A DNA stretch of 64,000 bases from Arenibacter amylolyticus (GTDB lineage: Bacteria; Bacteroidota; Bacteroidia; Flavobacteriales; Flavobacteriaceae), in assembly GCF_002150785.1 (NCBI RefSeq), contig NZ_MTAZ01000006.1, positions 1-64,000 on the forward strand, in the 5' to 3' direction. Shown here piece by piece: positions 9,604 through 18,814 of this stretch. The position numbers and the translations under genes were made by a program. The notes below the pieces were generated by a model that had not been told where the DNA came from, ran no database searches, and was given only the letters and a program-made list of their open reading frames with translations. Each line of letters begins with the position of its first letter. The first letter of the stretch is position 1.

Positions 9604-10095
9604 CTATTGCTATTTATTTGTCAGATGTAATTATTCACCTGTCTATTAATTGTTTTTTATAGGAGATTCATGAATCTTCGATTTCGCCAATAATTGTTTA
9701 GGTTGGCTCATTTCATCATTTAATATTTTTGAGAGGATAGTACCATCCAAAATTAAACGGATTTTTCAGTTTAGGAAATATTTATGGTTTAATAACCAAT
9801 ATTGAGGGGTGAAGGGTGATGAGGTTTGGGTGAGGTATTAGTGCGAAGGCAACTGAAATTAGAATTATATTGAAAAGTATTGGGGTTGCAGGTTTAAGGT
9901 AACAATTGATCAATTTGATAATTTGGAAATGAGCCAATTTGGAAATGTAGCCTTAATCTAAATTTACTTCTAACATTTGGCTTCTAGATATTGCCAACTG
10001 GCTATTGTTATTTTTTCTAAATTTTAAATGTTACAATATAGCTAATGCCTTCTCCTTATTTTCAATTGTCATTTTTCTCTTCTCTTTATTCTTCT
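9604..10095. other. Noncoding region with low-complexity words
   Basis: No gene seen. Positions 9901-9955 hold the flavobacterial intergenic words caatttgataatttgg and gccaatttggaaatg. It lies between the initiating transferase and uxs. Confidence 0.45.
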
Positions 10096-11454
10096 TTAAT
10101 AAGCTTTCTCCTCTCCCGAAACCGCATTGATAACTGTTTGTATAATAATTTTTATATCTAAAAATAGGGACCAGTTCTCAATATAAAAGATATCGAATCG
10201 GGTTCTGTTTAAAATATCGTTATCCGTTTCAATTTCACCCCTATAACCCTTTACTTGAGCCAATCCGGTAATCCCGGGTTTTACAAAATGGCGCAGCATA
10301 TACTTATCTACCCTAGTGGCAAATTCGTTGGTGTGCTTCACCATATGGGGTCTGGGGCCTACAACGGACATATTGCCAAAGAGCACATTGTAGAATTGCG
10401 GGAGTTCATCAATACTGGTCATTCTTAAAAATCTACCCACCTTAGTCACGCGCATATCGTTTTTTGAAGCCATTTGGCTGTCCGCATTCTCATTGGGTGC
10501 CATGGACCGGAATTTATAGCAATAGAAGTCCTTATTGTCTATTCCAGAGCGTTTTTGTCGAAAGTATATGGGGCCTTTGCTCTCCAATCGTATTATCAAG
10601 GCGATTAACGGCGCCAACCAAGAAAGGATGAATACAATCACGAACAACGAGAAAACTATGTCGAAAGCTCTTTTAAGGGCCGAATTCAACGGATTGTGAA
10701 GCGGGATATCGCGCAGCGATAGAATGGGAATATAATCGTAATACTCAAAGGTGAGTTTCTTGGAGAATATATTCTTATTGTCAGGTATAAATTTTAGGGT
10801 TTTCAGGTTATTGTCCGCAAAGTTGATGAATTCCGTTAATTGGCTATTTTTAAGCTCGGAGACAGAGCAATAGATCTCATCCACATTATTTTCTACGATA
10901 TAGACAAAAGTATCGTGGATATTAAAGCTGGTTTCCGAAGGAGAAAATTGCTTCATAAAATGGTACCCAAATTCCCTGCGCTCCTTGAACACATCGATGA
11001 GTTGATCCGTCTTTTTATTTTTCCCGATTACCACTACGTTTCGCATATTCCCTTTCACCTTTTCACGGTATTTCATTAAAAGGACGTAGTTCAAGAACTT
11101 AATACTAAAGATGGCAATGGCTGTAAAAATAAAGTATTCTCCTAATGCCAAGCGGCTCATATTGGGTTGCTTAAAAAAGCCAATAAAAGCGTATAGGATT
11201 AAAAAGAAGAAGACAAACTGGTTAAACAGTAGCTTTAGAATATTGGTGACTTTGGTGTACCTGTAAACCCCATAAAAATTGTTTTTCACTGATAAAATTA
11301 TCCACGCCAGGGTAAGGTACGAATGGAAAAGTATGGGATATTGAAAATTAATAGGTAGAAAATACGCAAATAGGTTGATCACCAATAAATCCACCGTATA
11401 GGATATGGGGGTAATAAGTCCGGCGAAACGGTATCTTTTGAATAGTATTGGCAT
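10096..11454 (-). CDS. Polyprenyl glycosylphosphotransferase (initiating sugar-phosphate transferase)
   Basis: 452 aa. Members transfer a sugar-1-phosphate to undecaprenyl phosphate and so start the lipid-linked repeat unit at the inner membrane. The N-terminal ~130 residues hold about four membrane segments, then a soluble nucleotide-binding-like domain (V-V-V-I-G-K-N near residue 145), another membrane segment near 270, and the catalytic bac_transf domain (~260-450). The catalytic domain has K-R-A-F-D-I-V-F-S, F-Y-C-Y-K-F-R-S-M, T-S-I-D-E-L-P-Q-F-Y-N-V and V-G-P-R-P. The K-P-G-I-T-G-L-A-Q-V motif is also present. Which sugar it carries (Glc-1-P or Gal-1-P) cannot be told by eye. It belongs to the polysaccharide locus, after a GT4 gene. 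Confidence 0.94.
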   Translation of the reverse strand: MPILFKRYRFAGLITPISYTVDLLVINLFAYFLPINFQYPILFHSYLTLAWIILSVKNNFYGVYRYTKVTNILKLLFNQFVFFFLILYAFIGFFKQPNMSRLALGEYFIFTAIAIFSIKFLNYVLLMKYREKVKGNMRNVVVIGKNKKTDQLIDVFKERREFGYHFMKQFSPSETSFNIHDTFVYIVENNVDEIYCSVSELKNSQLTEFINFADNNLKTLKFIPDNKNIFSKKLTFEYYDYIPILSLRDIPLHNPLNSALKRAFDIVFSLFVIVFILSWLAPLIALIIRLESKGPIYFRQKRSGIDNKDFYCYKFRSMAPNENADSQMASKNDMRVTKVGRFLRMTSIDELPQFYNVLFGNMSVVGPRPHMVKHTNEFATRVDKYMLRHFVKPGITGLAQVKGYRGEIETDNDILNRTRFDIFYIENWSLFLDIKIIIQTVINAVSGEEKAY

Positions 11455-11568
11455 TCTGCCCTAAAGTTAAATGGTAAAATGGGGACAAAGGTAAATTTTA
11501 AAATTGAAATAGGGTGGTAATTTTTAGAATTGAAGAACGTATAGACTATAATATTGATGGTAAGGCTG

Positions 11569-12684
11569 CTATCTTTTTTTTGCAAAATCGGAATAGCTTT
11601 CCTCAACGTAAGTTTTAATCTCTTTTTCGAACCTTTCTTTAGAAAACCTCTCGGCCTGTTGTCTAATTATTTCAGGTTCAAAATTTAAATTTTCAAAATG
11701 ATTGACCGCTTCTTTTAATGAAATTGAAGATTGTTCTTGAAATAGGACTCCTGTTTTATTATGTAAGACTGTTTCTAAAAGGCCTCCTTTTCCGAAACCA
11801 ATTACTGGTGTGCCACACGCCTGAGCCTCTACAGGTACGATGCCAAAATCCTCTTCCGCTGCAAAAACAAATGCCTTTGCTTGTTGCATGTACTTGCTCA
11901 AATCAGCATCGGAAATGAATCCGAGGAACTCAATATTTTCTTTTGCTAATTTGCTAATTTTTTCATAATCTGGACCAGTACCTGCGACTAGCAGTTTTTT
12001 ATCCGGCATATCATTAAATGCCTGGACTATTAAATCTATTTTTTTATAAGGAACCATTCTGGAGGCTGTAAAATAATAATCTTCCTTCTTAGCCTCAAAA
12101 GAAAAGGCCGTTGTATCCACTGGTGGATAGATTACTTTAGCTTCTCTTCTGTAAACCTTCCTAATCCTTCTTGCGATATATTCCGAATTTGCTATAAAAT
12201 GGTCTACCCGATTAGAAGAATTGATGTCCCAATTACGCATTTTATGTAATACATATTTGGCATAGATGCCCTTAATTCCTTTATCTAGACCAGCTTCCTT
12301 GAGATATTGATGATATAAATCCCAAGCATAGCGCATTGGAGAATGGCAATAACAAATATGTAATTGATCTTGGTGTGTAAGGACTCCTTTGGCAATAGAT
12401 GCTGATGAACTAAGAATTAAATCGTACTCATTTAAATTAAACTGTTCTATTGCATATGGAAATAATTGTAAAAACTTTCTATGATTGGATTTTGCAGTTG
12501 GTAAGTTTTGTATGAAACTGGTATTTACTTTTTTACCATCTAAGATATAAGCTCTATCCTTTTTATTTAAAAAGTCCACAAGGCCATAATGTGTAAAATC
12601 TGACCAAGTGTTAGTAAAGGAATGGATCACCTTTTCCGCTCCACCATTAACGTAATACCAATCGTGTACTAATGCTTTTTTCAT
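11569..12684 (-). CDS. Glycosyltransferase family 4
   Basis: 371 aa with GT-B fold. The N-terminal domain begins MKKALVHDWYYVNGGAEKV, a typical acceptor-side motif. The C-terminal donor-binding domain has F-T-A-S-R-M-V-P-Y-K-K-I-D-L-I and the E-x7-E motif in E-E-D-F-G-I-V-P-V-E-A-Q-A-C-G-T-P-V-I. No signal peptide; it probably works at the cytoplasmic face of the inner membrane on the lipid-linked repeat unit. Its ATG lies within an ATGA overlap with the frame-corrected end of the upstream acetyltransferase pseudogene, which suggests they were once translationally coupled. Donor and acceptor sugars are unknown. Confidence 0.93.
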   Translation of the reverse strand: MKKALVHDWYYVNGGAEKVIHSFTNTWSDFTHYGLVDFLNKKDRAYILDGKKVNTSFIQNLPTAKSNHRKFLQLFPYAIEQFNLNEYDLILSSSASIAKGVLTHQDQLHICYCHSPMRYAWDLYHQYLKEAGLDKGIKGIYAKYVLHKMRNWDINSSNRVDHFIANSEYIARRIRKVYRREAKVIYPPVDTTAFSFEAKKEDYYFTASRMVPYKKIDLIVQAFNDMPDKKLLVAGTGPDYEKISKLAKENIEFLGFISDADLSKYMQQAKAFVFAAEEDFGIVPVEAQACGTPVIGFGKGGLLETVLHNKTGVLFQEQSSISLKEAVNHFENLNFEPEIIRQQAERFSKERFEKEIKTYVEESYSDFAKKR

Positions 12685-13198
12685 TTAAGATTTATATATT
12701 CATAAACTGAAGGAGATAACTTATCTAAGGTATTTTTTTTAAATCTCTAGTTAACACAACATTAGCTCCTATTATTGAATTATCGCCTACGATGATATTT
12801 CCTAATAATTTGGAACCTGCACCCAAAACTACATTTTGTCCAATAGTAGGAAACCCATCTTGAATTCCTGAACCTTTAATTCCAAGAGTAACTTGATGGT
12901 ATACTTTTGTGCCCCTTGAATTTTTAGCGCCACTTCCAATTACTGTGCCAACTCCGTGAATTATTATTACCCCACCTTCGATATCACATTTATAATCTAT
13001 GTCTACCCCATAGACAACCTGAATAAATATTGTTAGTATCATCGGGAGGGGTATCTTAATTTTCCATAAAACATGACTTACTCTTTAAAAGAAAAGGGAA
13101 TGAAATCCTCTGTTTGATACAATCGTCATTAAATAAGGTATGTTGTACTCTTTATTTAATGCCTCGATATTTTCTTTACAATATTGAAAAAAGCTCAT
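12681..13198 (-). pseudogene. Serine acetyltransferase family gene, broken by an in-frame stop and a poly-A frame change
   Basis: From ATG 13198 the frame reads MSFFQYCKEN...NRGFHSLFF, meets TAA at 13087-13085 (codon 38), then continues RVSHVLWKIKIP and the left-handed beta-helix hexapeptides (IIIHGVGTVIG, VTLGIKG, GAGSKLLGNIIVGD, IIGANVV). The F-F-[stop]-R-V-S-H context suggests TAT or TAC (Tyr) became TAA. In this frame the gene ends at 12725 after an A8 tract (12730s). With one more A the frame would read on to a TGA at 12683-12681. Both corrected ends overlap neighbouring genes by ATGA (13198-13195 and 12684-12681). The intact part from Met at 13042 is a 105-aa acyltransferase fragment lacking the N-terminal helices. 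It would acetylate a sugar or serine; now probably inactive, unless the stop is a sequencing error. Confidence 0.78.
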
Positions 13199-14247
13199 TT
13201 TTTAAACTTTTTAATAATGCCAACTAGCAGATCAGCACTTGTTTTCCAAGAATACTTTAACGCCAATTTATTTCTATGTTTATTAACCATATTTTCATTT
13301 TCTAGACCATTCAGAATACCATTTTTAATAGACAAAGGCGATTTTGGATCAAAGTAAATTGCATTGTCACCACATACCTCCTTAAATACAGGAATATCTG
13401 AAACACAAACTGGGGTTTTCTGACTTAAAGCTTCTATTATTGGGATTCCAAAACCTTCATATAAACTCGGGAAAACAAATAATTTTGCAAACCTATAATA
13501 ATTTACCAATTCTGCATCCGAAATATCAGCTAGAAACCGAATCCGATTATTGGTGACTTCATTTATCGATTTATTTGCAAAATGCTCATTAACGTTTCCT
13601 ATTATATATAAATACAGATCGTTGTCATCGATTAACACAAAAGCCTCGATAAGTCTTTCAAAATTCTTTCTAGGGTGGTGTGATGAAACCGTAAGTAGAT
13701 AGTTGTTTTTTAATAGATTATTATTTGAAAACTCTAGGCTTTGATCCTTGAAAAAAATAGGTGCCACAGCATTATATACAACAGAAACTTTATTTTCTGA
13801 TATAAGTAACTCCTTAACAATTTCTTTTTTTGAAGTTTCACTAACTGTTATTATATGTAATGATGTTTTTGCTATTCTTGGTATCAAGAAATTATATGCC
13901 GTTGAGAATGTTTTTGAAAACCATTCTGGGTGTATTTTAAAACATAAATCATGGATAGTTACTATTTGTTTTTTAATAAATAAGGGAGCAGTATTGCAAA
14001 AGGAAATGAGTAAGGCATTTTTTCTAAGTACATATTTTTGAAGTGTAATTTGTTCCCAAAGGTGACCTTTAAAACCGCCGATATATTTAACGTCAAGTTC
14101 TTCTGCTAATTCATGATGAATAATATTTTTTGGTGCGACAAAGACTACAGGAAGGCCGCTTTTATTCAATTCTTTCGAAATTTCTATAGCAAAACGCTGC
14201 ACACCCGATATGGGTTGAGTAAGGAACCTGGCATTAATCACTATCAT
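13195..14247 (-). CDS. Glycosyltransferase family 4 (mannosyltransferase-like)
   Basis: About 350 aa. It starts MIVINARFLTQPISGVQRFA, the typical N terminus of this GT4 subgroup, with I-H-D-L-C-F-K-I-H-P in the middle. The donor-binding half has H-H-P-R-K-N-F-E-R-L-I-E-A-F and the E-x7-E motif in S-L-Y-E-G-F-G-I-P-I-I-E-A-L-S. ATG at 14247 is chosen over a TTG two codons upstream. The start overlaps the upstream polymerase gene by 14 bp, and the stop overlaps the acetyltransferase pseudogene start by ATGA, so it is in one tight operon. The sugar specificity is not known. Confidence 0.92.
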   Translation of the reverse strand: MIVINARFLTQPISGVQRFAIEISKELNKSGLPVVFVAPKNIIHHELAEELDVKYIGGFKGHLWEQITLQKYVLRKNALLISFCNTAPLFIKKQIVTIHDLCFKIHPEWFSKTFSTAYNFLIPRIAKTSLHIITVSETSKKEIVKELLISENKVSVVYNAVAPIFFKDQSLEFSNNNLLKNNYLLTVSSHHPRKNFERLIEAFVLIDDNDLYLYIIGNVNEHFANKSINEVTNNRIRFLADISDAELVNYYRFAKLFVFPSLYEGFGIPIIEALSQKTPVCVSDIPVFKEVCGDNAIYFDPKSPLSIKNGILNGLENENMVNKHRNKLALKYSWKTSADLLVGIIKKFKK

Positions 14248-15466
14248 GTGCAACTAAATTTTTATAAAATAATAGGCTGTTAAACAGGGTAAACAAAACA
14301 ATACCTGTATTCCTACTTAAAATGTTTTCTGTCAAAAACGCTACAAAGAAGAATAATAGAAACATTCCATATTCTTGATCCTTAAATAATACTGCTTTTT
14401 GAATATAAATAATATAACTACATAATATTAAAATAAAACCTAAGACACCGAAACTAAGCCAAAAGTGAAAATATTGATTATGAGAATTGTAACTAGTAAT
14501 TTGGTAAGCATCAGTGTTAAATGATTCAATATAACATTGGTCCAGCGCATGTTGAACATCTCCCCCAAAACCCATAATGGGTGTTGTTTTCATAAGCTGA
14601 AAGGAACATTTGTAAATCCCCATCCTTAAATTAAAAGAATTATGATGAATTCCTTCAGGATAAAGGTTTTTTGTGTTTGTTATTTCATCCAATCTACTCT
14701 TTAACGGCGTTAAATATACGATAAACACACTAGATAGTAAGAAAATGGCAATTACAGCTAATGCTTTAAGCTTGTTTTTAATATTTGTATATAATATAAC
14801 AATAAAAACAAGAAATAACGCTAATATAGGTCCCCGGCTACTTGCTAGTAAAATCCCTGCTAACAGGATGATGGTTATAATTATGTTTATCCATTCTTGT
14901 TTAAATTTATTATAATACAAAAGTAATAAAGCTGTCCCTGTTAACAGTGTAAAATAAATCGGATGCTCGTTAAGTAAGGGAATTTTATCAAATAATGACC
15001 TTAATTTAATTGTAGATTGATAATTTGAGATAAGTAATAAGTCAGAAGGAATAGATTGACAAAAAATATAAGCTAGCATTATAATACCATATACTGTACT
15101 ACTAATAATATAGGTTTGTATAAATATTCGTATTTGATTCTTTGAATTTATGGGTCTTAAAAAAAATATAGTACCTGGAATTATTACAAATGACAATCCT
15201 TTTTCTAATATTGAAATACCATTTTTCAGATCCTCCGTCCATATCAATGACAGAATTAGCAATGGAAAAGGTAATGAATACCAGAACAATATTCTGAAAT
15301 ACTTCTTATTATCACCAAAGAAGTTTTGATTATCATTCTTTTTGTATAAGATAATACTTCCTATAACAAAAAGGGCCGTTGCTATTGAGACCATCGCCAA
15401 ACTTAACATAGGTAATAGCGCTAATACTAGAAAATTATACCGTTTAAAAAATACTTTAAATCCCAT
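14234..15466 (-). CDS. O-antigen ligase/polymerase family membrane protein (first of two)
   Basis: About 410 aa, with ten or more predicted membrane helices and a large periplasmic loop near residues 260-330. That loop is followed by Y-N-S-H-N-Q-Y-F-H-F-W-L-S-F-G-V-L-G, the H-N-x-x-L-like signature of the Wzy/WaaL family. Such proteins polymerise repeat units or ligate the polymer in the periplasm. ATG at 15466 is preferred, 11 bp after the upstream stop; a TTG at 15481 would overlap it by 4 bp. A second protein of the same type is encoded directly upstream, so one may be polymerase and the other ligase. Confidence 0.88.
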   Translation of the reverse strand: MGFKVFFKRYNFLVLALLPMLSLAMVSIATALFVIGSIILYKKNDNQNFFGDNKKYFRILFWYSLPFPLLILSLIWTEDLKNGISILEKGLSFVIIPGTIFFLRPINSKNQIRIFIQTYIISSTVYGIIMLAYIFCQSIPSDLLLISNYQSTIKLRSLFDKIPLLNEHPIYFTLLTGTALLLLYYNKFKQEWINIIITIILLAGILLASSRGPILALFLVFIVILYTNIKNKLKALAVIAIFLLSSVFIVYLTPLKSRLDEITNTKNLYPEGIHHNSFNLRMGIYKCSFQLMKTTPIMGFGGDVQHALDQCYIESFNTDAYQITSYNSHNQYFHFWLSFGVLGFILILCSYIIYIQKAVLFKDQEYGMFLLFFFVAFLTENILSRNTGIVLFTLFNSLLFYKNLVAHDSD

Positions 15467-15477
15467 ATAATGTATGC

Positions 15478-16755
15478 TCAAGATTGTTTGTTGGAGTTAT
15501 GATAAAAAATGGCATATGGAATTGCTAAATACACCCAGAGAAATAACATAATAAAAGAAGGAAATGCATTTAATGAAAGGTACATAGCCAATAGACCTCC
15601 GGTTAGTATATTATTTTTAATTTTTAGTGCAGTCCAAAGGGTCATTGCTAAGAACATTATAAAAAACAAAAATCCTATGATCCCATACTCTGCCCAAACC
15701 TCTAGGTATACATTGTTAGGAATAGCTCTTAAATTTGTTCTTTTGAAATATTGGCGTGACCAGTCACTATGATTTTTAACGGTCGAATAGATATTGTTAT
15801 ATTGATCATAGTGTAATCCATAATTATATGGGCCTACACCCCATATAGGATTATTTAGCCCAGCATGGAACGCAATATCTCCTGTAAGATATCTATCAAC
15901 TTTTGACATATTTGATTTCGTAAGGGTACTTAACGGTGTAAATAACTTGGCATGCACATATTTTTGATAAAATTCAGATTTAGAGAATGCAAAAGTGGAA
16001 ATCAAAATAAAAGGAAGAAGAAGTAGGAAGATTTTTAAAACCCTTTTTCTAAATATTAGACTTTTAAAATAGAAAGCTAAAAATAATATTGCGCTTACTA
16101 TAGAAATTGTAGAAAAAGTTGTGACTATAGAGATTATTAAAAAGATTCCCGTTCGTGTTTTATTTAGGTAAAAAGCAATGGTACTAGATAATAAAAGGAA
16201 TAATCCAAAATAATTTCCTTCTTTAAAGGTTCCTGAACGTACAATTCCGAATAACGTTTGGGGATTTTCGTCCATTCCAAAAAGTGTCAAATATGGAAGG
16301 TTTAAAGCTGATGAAATAAAAAGATACCACCCGTAAATTGCTGCCAATAAGGCCCCCTTTAGCCAAAAATTGAGACTTTGTTTTTTATTCTTGCCAATAA
16401 AGAAAATTGAAATAATAAATGCAATAACATTTAGGTAAATATAGACCAACCTTAAAAAACTATCAGGTATCCTCCCTATTCTTGAAGGAATAGCCTTAGG
16501 TGGATAATCGTAAGTCCAAAAAGCATTAACCATGAAAGAAAGGGTTGCAATGGCTAAGAAGATTAATAATACCTGCGTTTCCCTTAGAATTTTAAAATAG
16601 TTGGTCTCCCATTTGAGTTGGATGAATAAAACTATCAAGATAAGTAATAGTAATTCTGATATTTTTAGAGGGAAAAAAACGTTTATCGTTAATGCCTGTG
16701 TAAAAGGCAGAAAAAATAAAAAAACATTAAAAATGGTCTGAATTTTTAACTTCAA
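15478..16755 (-). CDS. O-antigen polymerase family membrane protein (second of two)
   Basis: 425 aa with about eleven membrane segments. It opens with L-F-F-L-P-F-T-Q-A-L-T-I, as in many Wzy-like proteins, and has a periplasmic loop around residues 270-345 (G-D-I-A-F-H-A-G-L-N-N-P-I-W-G-V-G-P). The loop is followed by N-N-V-Y-L-E-V-W-A-E-Y-G-I-I-G-F, the O-antigen ligase/polymerase signature. The start codon is TTG; an in-frame stop lies just upstream and there is no near ATG. It sits 11 bp after a GT4 gene in the same operon. It probably joins repeat units into the polymer; the substrate is unknown. Confidence 0.87.
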   Translation of the reverse strand: MKLKIQTIFNVFLFFLPFTQALTINVFFPLKISELLLLILIVLFIQLKWETNYFKILRETQVLLIFLAIATLSFMVNAFWTYDYPPKAIPSRIGRIPDSFLRLVYIYLNVIAFIISIFFIGKNKKQSLNFWLKGALLAAIYGWYLFISSALNLPYLTLFGMDENPQTLFGIVRSGTFKEGNYFGLFLLLSSTIAFYLNKTRTGIFLIISIVTTFSTISIVSAILFLAFYFKSLIFRKRVLKIFLLLLPFILISTFAFSKSEFYQKYVHAKLFTPLSTLTKSNMSKVDRYLTGDIAFHAGLNNPIWGVGPYNYGLHYDQYNNIYSTVKNHSDWSRQYFKRTNLRAIPNNVYLEVWAEYGIIGFLFFIMFLAMTLWTALKIKNNILTGGLLAMYLSLNAFPSFIMLFLWVYLAIPYAIFYHNSNKQS

Positions 16756-16766
16756 AATTTACTGAA

Positions 16767-17849
16767 TTATAACTGATCCTCAAATTGTTTTATTTTGTTT
16801 TCTACCCTGAACCTGTGAATGGCATCGGTTCTAATTTCAAGATTGTTGAATTTTGTTTTGAAAAATCGGTTGAATTTAGATTCAAAATCTCCTTTCTGAA
16901 ATGAAAAAATATCCCCATTAAATCCAGGTTTAATTATTTCATCAATTCCTCCTAAACAATTATTGGCCAATACAGGTGTACCACAAACCAAAGACTCCAG
17001 AACTACGTTTGGGAAACCTTCAAACCTAGAGCTCAAAATAAGGGCATCTGCCATTTGCAAGTATTTATATGGATTTCCAACATTTCCTTTAAAACAAATA
17101 TTGTCTTGTATATCATACTTTACTACCATTTTTTCTAATGACTCCCTTTCCTCCCCTTCTCCCAAAAAAGTTAAATAAAAGTTCTTCTCACTAAGCTTTG
17201 CCATTTGATGTATTAATATATCGAATCCTTTTTGATATGTCAACCTACCTACGGCCAAAAGATTGATTTTGTATTTTGATAGAGTTATATGATTATCTAT
17301 ACTCAATTTGTGATCTACATAAGAAACATCAACAGGATTGTTGATTTTCACTAATTTGGTTTCTGATATTTTGAAATTCTTATGCAAGTCATTGAACATA
17401 TCATCTGATTGCACAATTATACGGTCAAAATTCTTATAAAAATACTTGTAAAATAATCTAATAATCAAGTATTTTTCAAAGATACTTGGGATATTTGATT
17501 CCCTAGCTATTTTTTTTATATGTTGTGGAAACAAAAACAAGAAGGGGGATATAAGAGCATTTATCTGACCTGAACCAAAAAACAGGACATCAGGTTTTTT
17601 TTGTCTGGAAAGTATTAGCATCCTATAGATTAAAAGAGGAAATGATACTCTAATTGGCAGTTTTATTTCTAAGTTATGAACAATTACATCTTCCCATAAG
17701 TCTTTAAGAAATACATTTGATCCATCTTTTTTTAAAATTACCAAATGTGGTTCAAATTTGCTCCTGTCTAAATTGTTAAGCAGTATTGATATAATTCTTT
17801 CACCTCCCCCGCCACCCAAATTTGGCATTATAAAAAATACTTTTTTCAT
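16767..17849 (-). CDS. Glycosyltransferase family 4
   Basis: About 360 aa. Met at 17849 (MKKVFFIMPNLGGGGGERI) is the family-typical N terminus with a glycine-rich turn. The frame opens 16 codons further upstream, but that would overlap the TupA-like gene. The donor domain has L-L-A-V-G-R-L-T-Y-Q-K-G-F-D-I-L-I and S-S-R-F-E-G-F-P-N-V-V-L-E-S-L-V-C-G-T-P-V, which includes the E-x7-E motif. Related proteins transfer GalNAc, Glc or Rha in capsule and O-antigen synthesis; specificity is not readable here. It is 11 bp from the gene before and 11 bp from the gene after. Confidence 0.92.
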   Translation of the reverse strand: MKKVFFIMPNLGGGGGERIISILLNNLDRSKFEPHLVILKKDGSNVFLKDLWEDVIVHNLEIKLPIRVSFPLLIYRMLILSRQKKPDVLFFGSGQINALISPFLFLFPQHIKKIARESNIPSIFEKYLIIRLFYKYFYKNFDRIIVQSDDMFNDLHKNFKISETKLVKINNPVDVSYVDHKLSIDNHITLSKYKINLLAVGRLTYQKGFDILIHQMAKLSEKNFYLTFLGEGEERESLEKMVVKYDIQDNICFKGNVGNPYKYLQMADALILSSRFEGFPNVVLESLVCGTPVLANNCLGGIDEIIKPGFNGDIFSFQKGDFESKFNRFFKTKFNNLEIRTDAIHRFRVENKIKQFEDQL

Positions 17850-17860
17850 GCTTTTGTTTT

Positions 17861-18814
17861 CTATAATTGTATTAAGTTTCCTAGCTTTAAGTCCCAAATA
17901 GAAGGTATAATAGGTCTGAAACCAGAATCATGATGAAAAGTTAACTCTCCAAAAAAAATGTCATTATTAATTAAATAAAGATCTACTCTAACATATTTAA
18001 AATCTTCTGAAAGTTTATTGGCTATCTTAATCATTTTCATTAAATTAGGAGGTGGTGGTATTTGTATTTTGCTAGGTAATGTTTCTTTACCTACTTGGTT
18101 AATAGATGACCAATAGAATTCAGCAATATTCCAGTTTTTATCATACCAGTTTCTAGTGTGCTTTTCCGTGCCTCTATGACGATCTATTGAGATAAACTCT
18201 ACTTTCCCATTAAAGCAATGAAATTTATAATCGTCTGGAGATCCACCGGTTTTTGAAATCAATAATTTCTCAAGGAAGATCTTAGGTTCTATATTTTTAT
18301 ACTGCCATTCTTTTGTTTTGTTGTAAAAGTTGTTCTTTAACGCTTTTACGAAATAGCTTCTAATGAAAGACCAGTCTACATTGTTTTTGTCTTTAATTAT
18401 TTTATAGGAGCCACTATCGTGATTTGTCTTAATTATAAAGGGCTCATTTGGGACGTTGTTAGTGTTAAGGTCATTGATATTCTCAATTTGCTTATAAATC
18501 GGGATTAAAATTTCTTTTCCAACTTTAATAGTCACATAATCCCTTACGGCTATTTTATCTGCACAAATTGTTTGTAATTTAGTTCGCTCTTTTAACTTTA
18601 ACCATTGAATTTTTTCATTTAAAGTTCTAGGATTATTCAAATCTAAATCATATCCAAAATTTCGTTTAAACTCAATTTTCGTAAAATATTCATCTGTAAT
18701 TAAATTGTATCTATAAAAATCATAAAGATTTTTTACTGGACCTAAAAAGAATTCGATACACTTATTATTATAGTATGCCTCTTTTAATTTCTGTCTTAAA
18801 CTCATATTAATCAT
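17861..18814 (-). CDS. TupA-like ATP-grasp protein
   Basis: 317 aa, resembling the TupA-like ATP-grasp family (PF14305). Visible: N-P-R-T-L-N-E-K-I-Q-W-L-K near residue 62, C-A-D-K-I-A-V-R-D-Y, F-I-I-K-T-N-H-D-S-G ATP-grasp strands, P-D-D-Y-K-F-H-C-F-N-G and Y-V-R-V-D-L-Y with F-G-E-L-T-F-H-H-D-S-G-F at the C terminus. The original TupA makes teichuronopeptide, so a member inside a polysaccharide locus may attach an amino acid or other acid to the glycan by an amide bond; that is inference. It overlaps the upstream GT by 8 bp from Met 18814; Met 18805 would leave no overlap. Confidence 0.85.
   Translation of the reverse strand: MINMSLRQKLKEAYYNNKCIEFFLGPVKNLYDFYRYNLITDEYFTKIEFKRNFGYDLDLNNPRTLNEKIQWLKLKERTKLQTICADKIAVRDYVTIKVGKEILIPIYKQIENINDLNTNNVPNEPFIIKTNHDSGSYKIIKDKNNVDWSFIRSYFVKALKNNFYNKTKEWQYKNIEPKIFLEKLLISKTGGSPDDYKFHCFNGKVEFISIDRHRGTEKHTRNWYDKNWNIAEFYWSSINQVGKETLPSKIQIPPPPNLMKMIKIANKLSEDFKYVRVDLYLINNDIFFGELTFHHDSGFRPIIPSIWDLKLGNLIQL

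Noticed and set aside
12725-13042. Intact short acetyltransferase starting at 13042
   Set aside because: It would lack the N-terminal helices, while the upstream in-frame codons match the family; a broken gene explains both.
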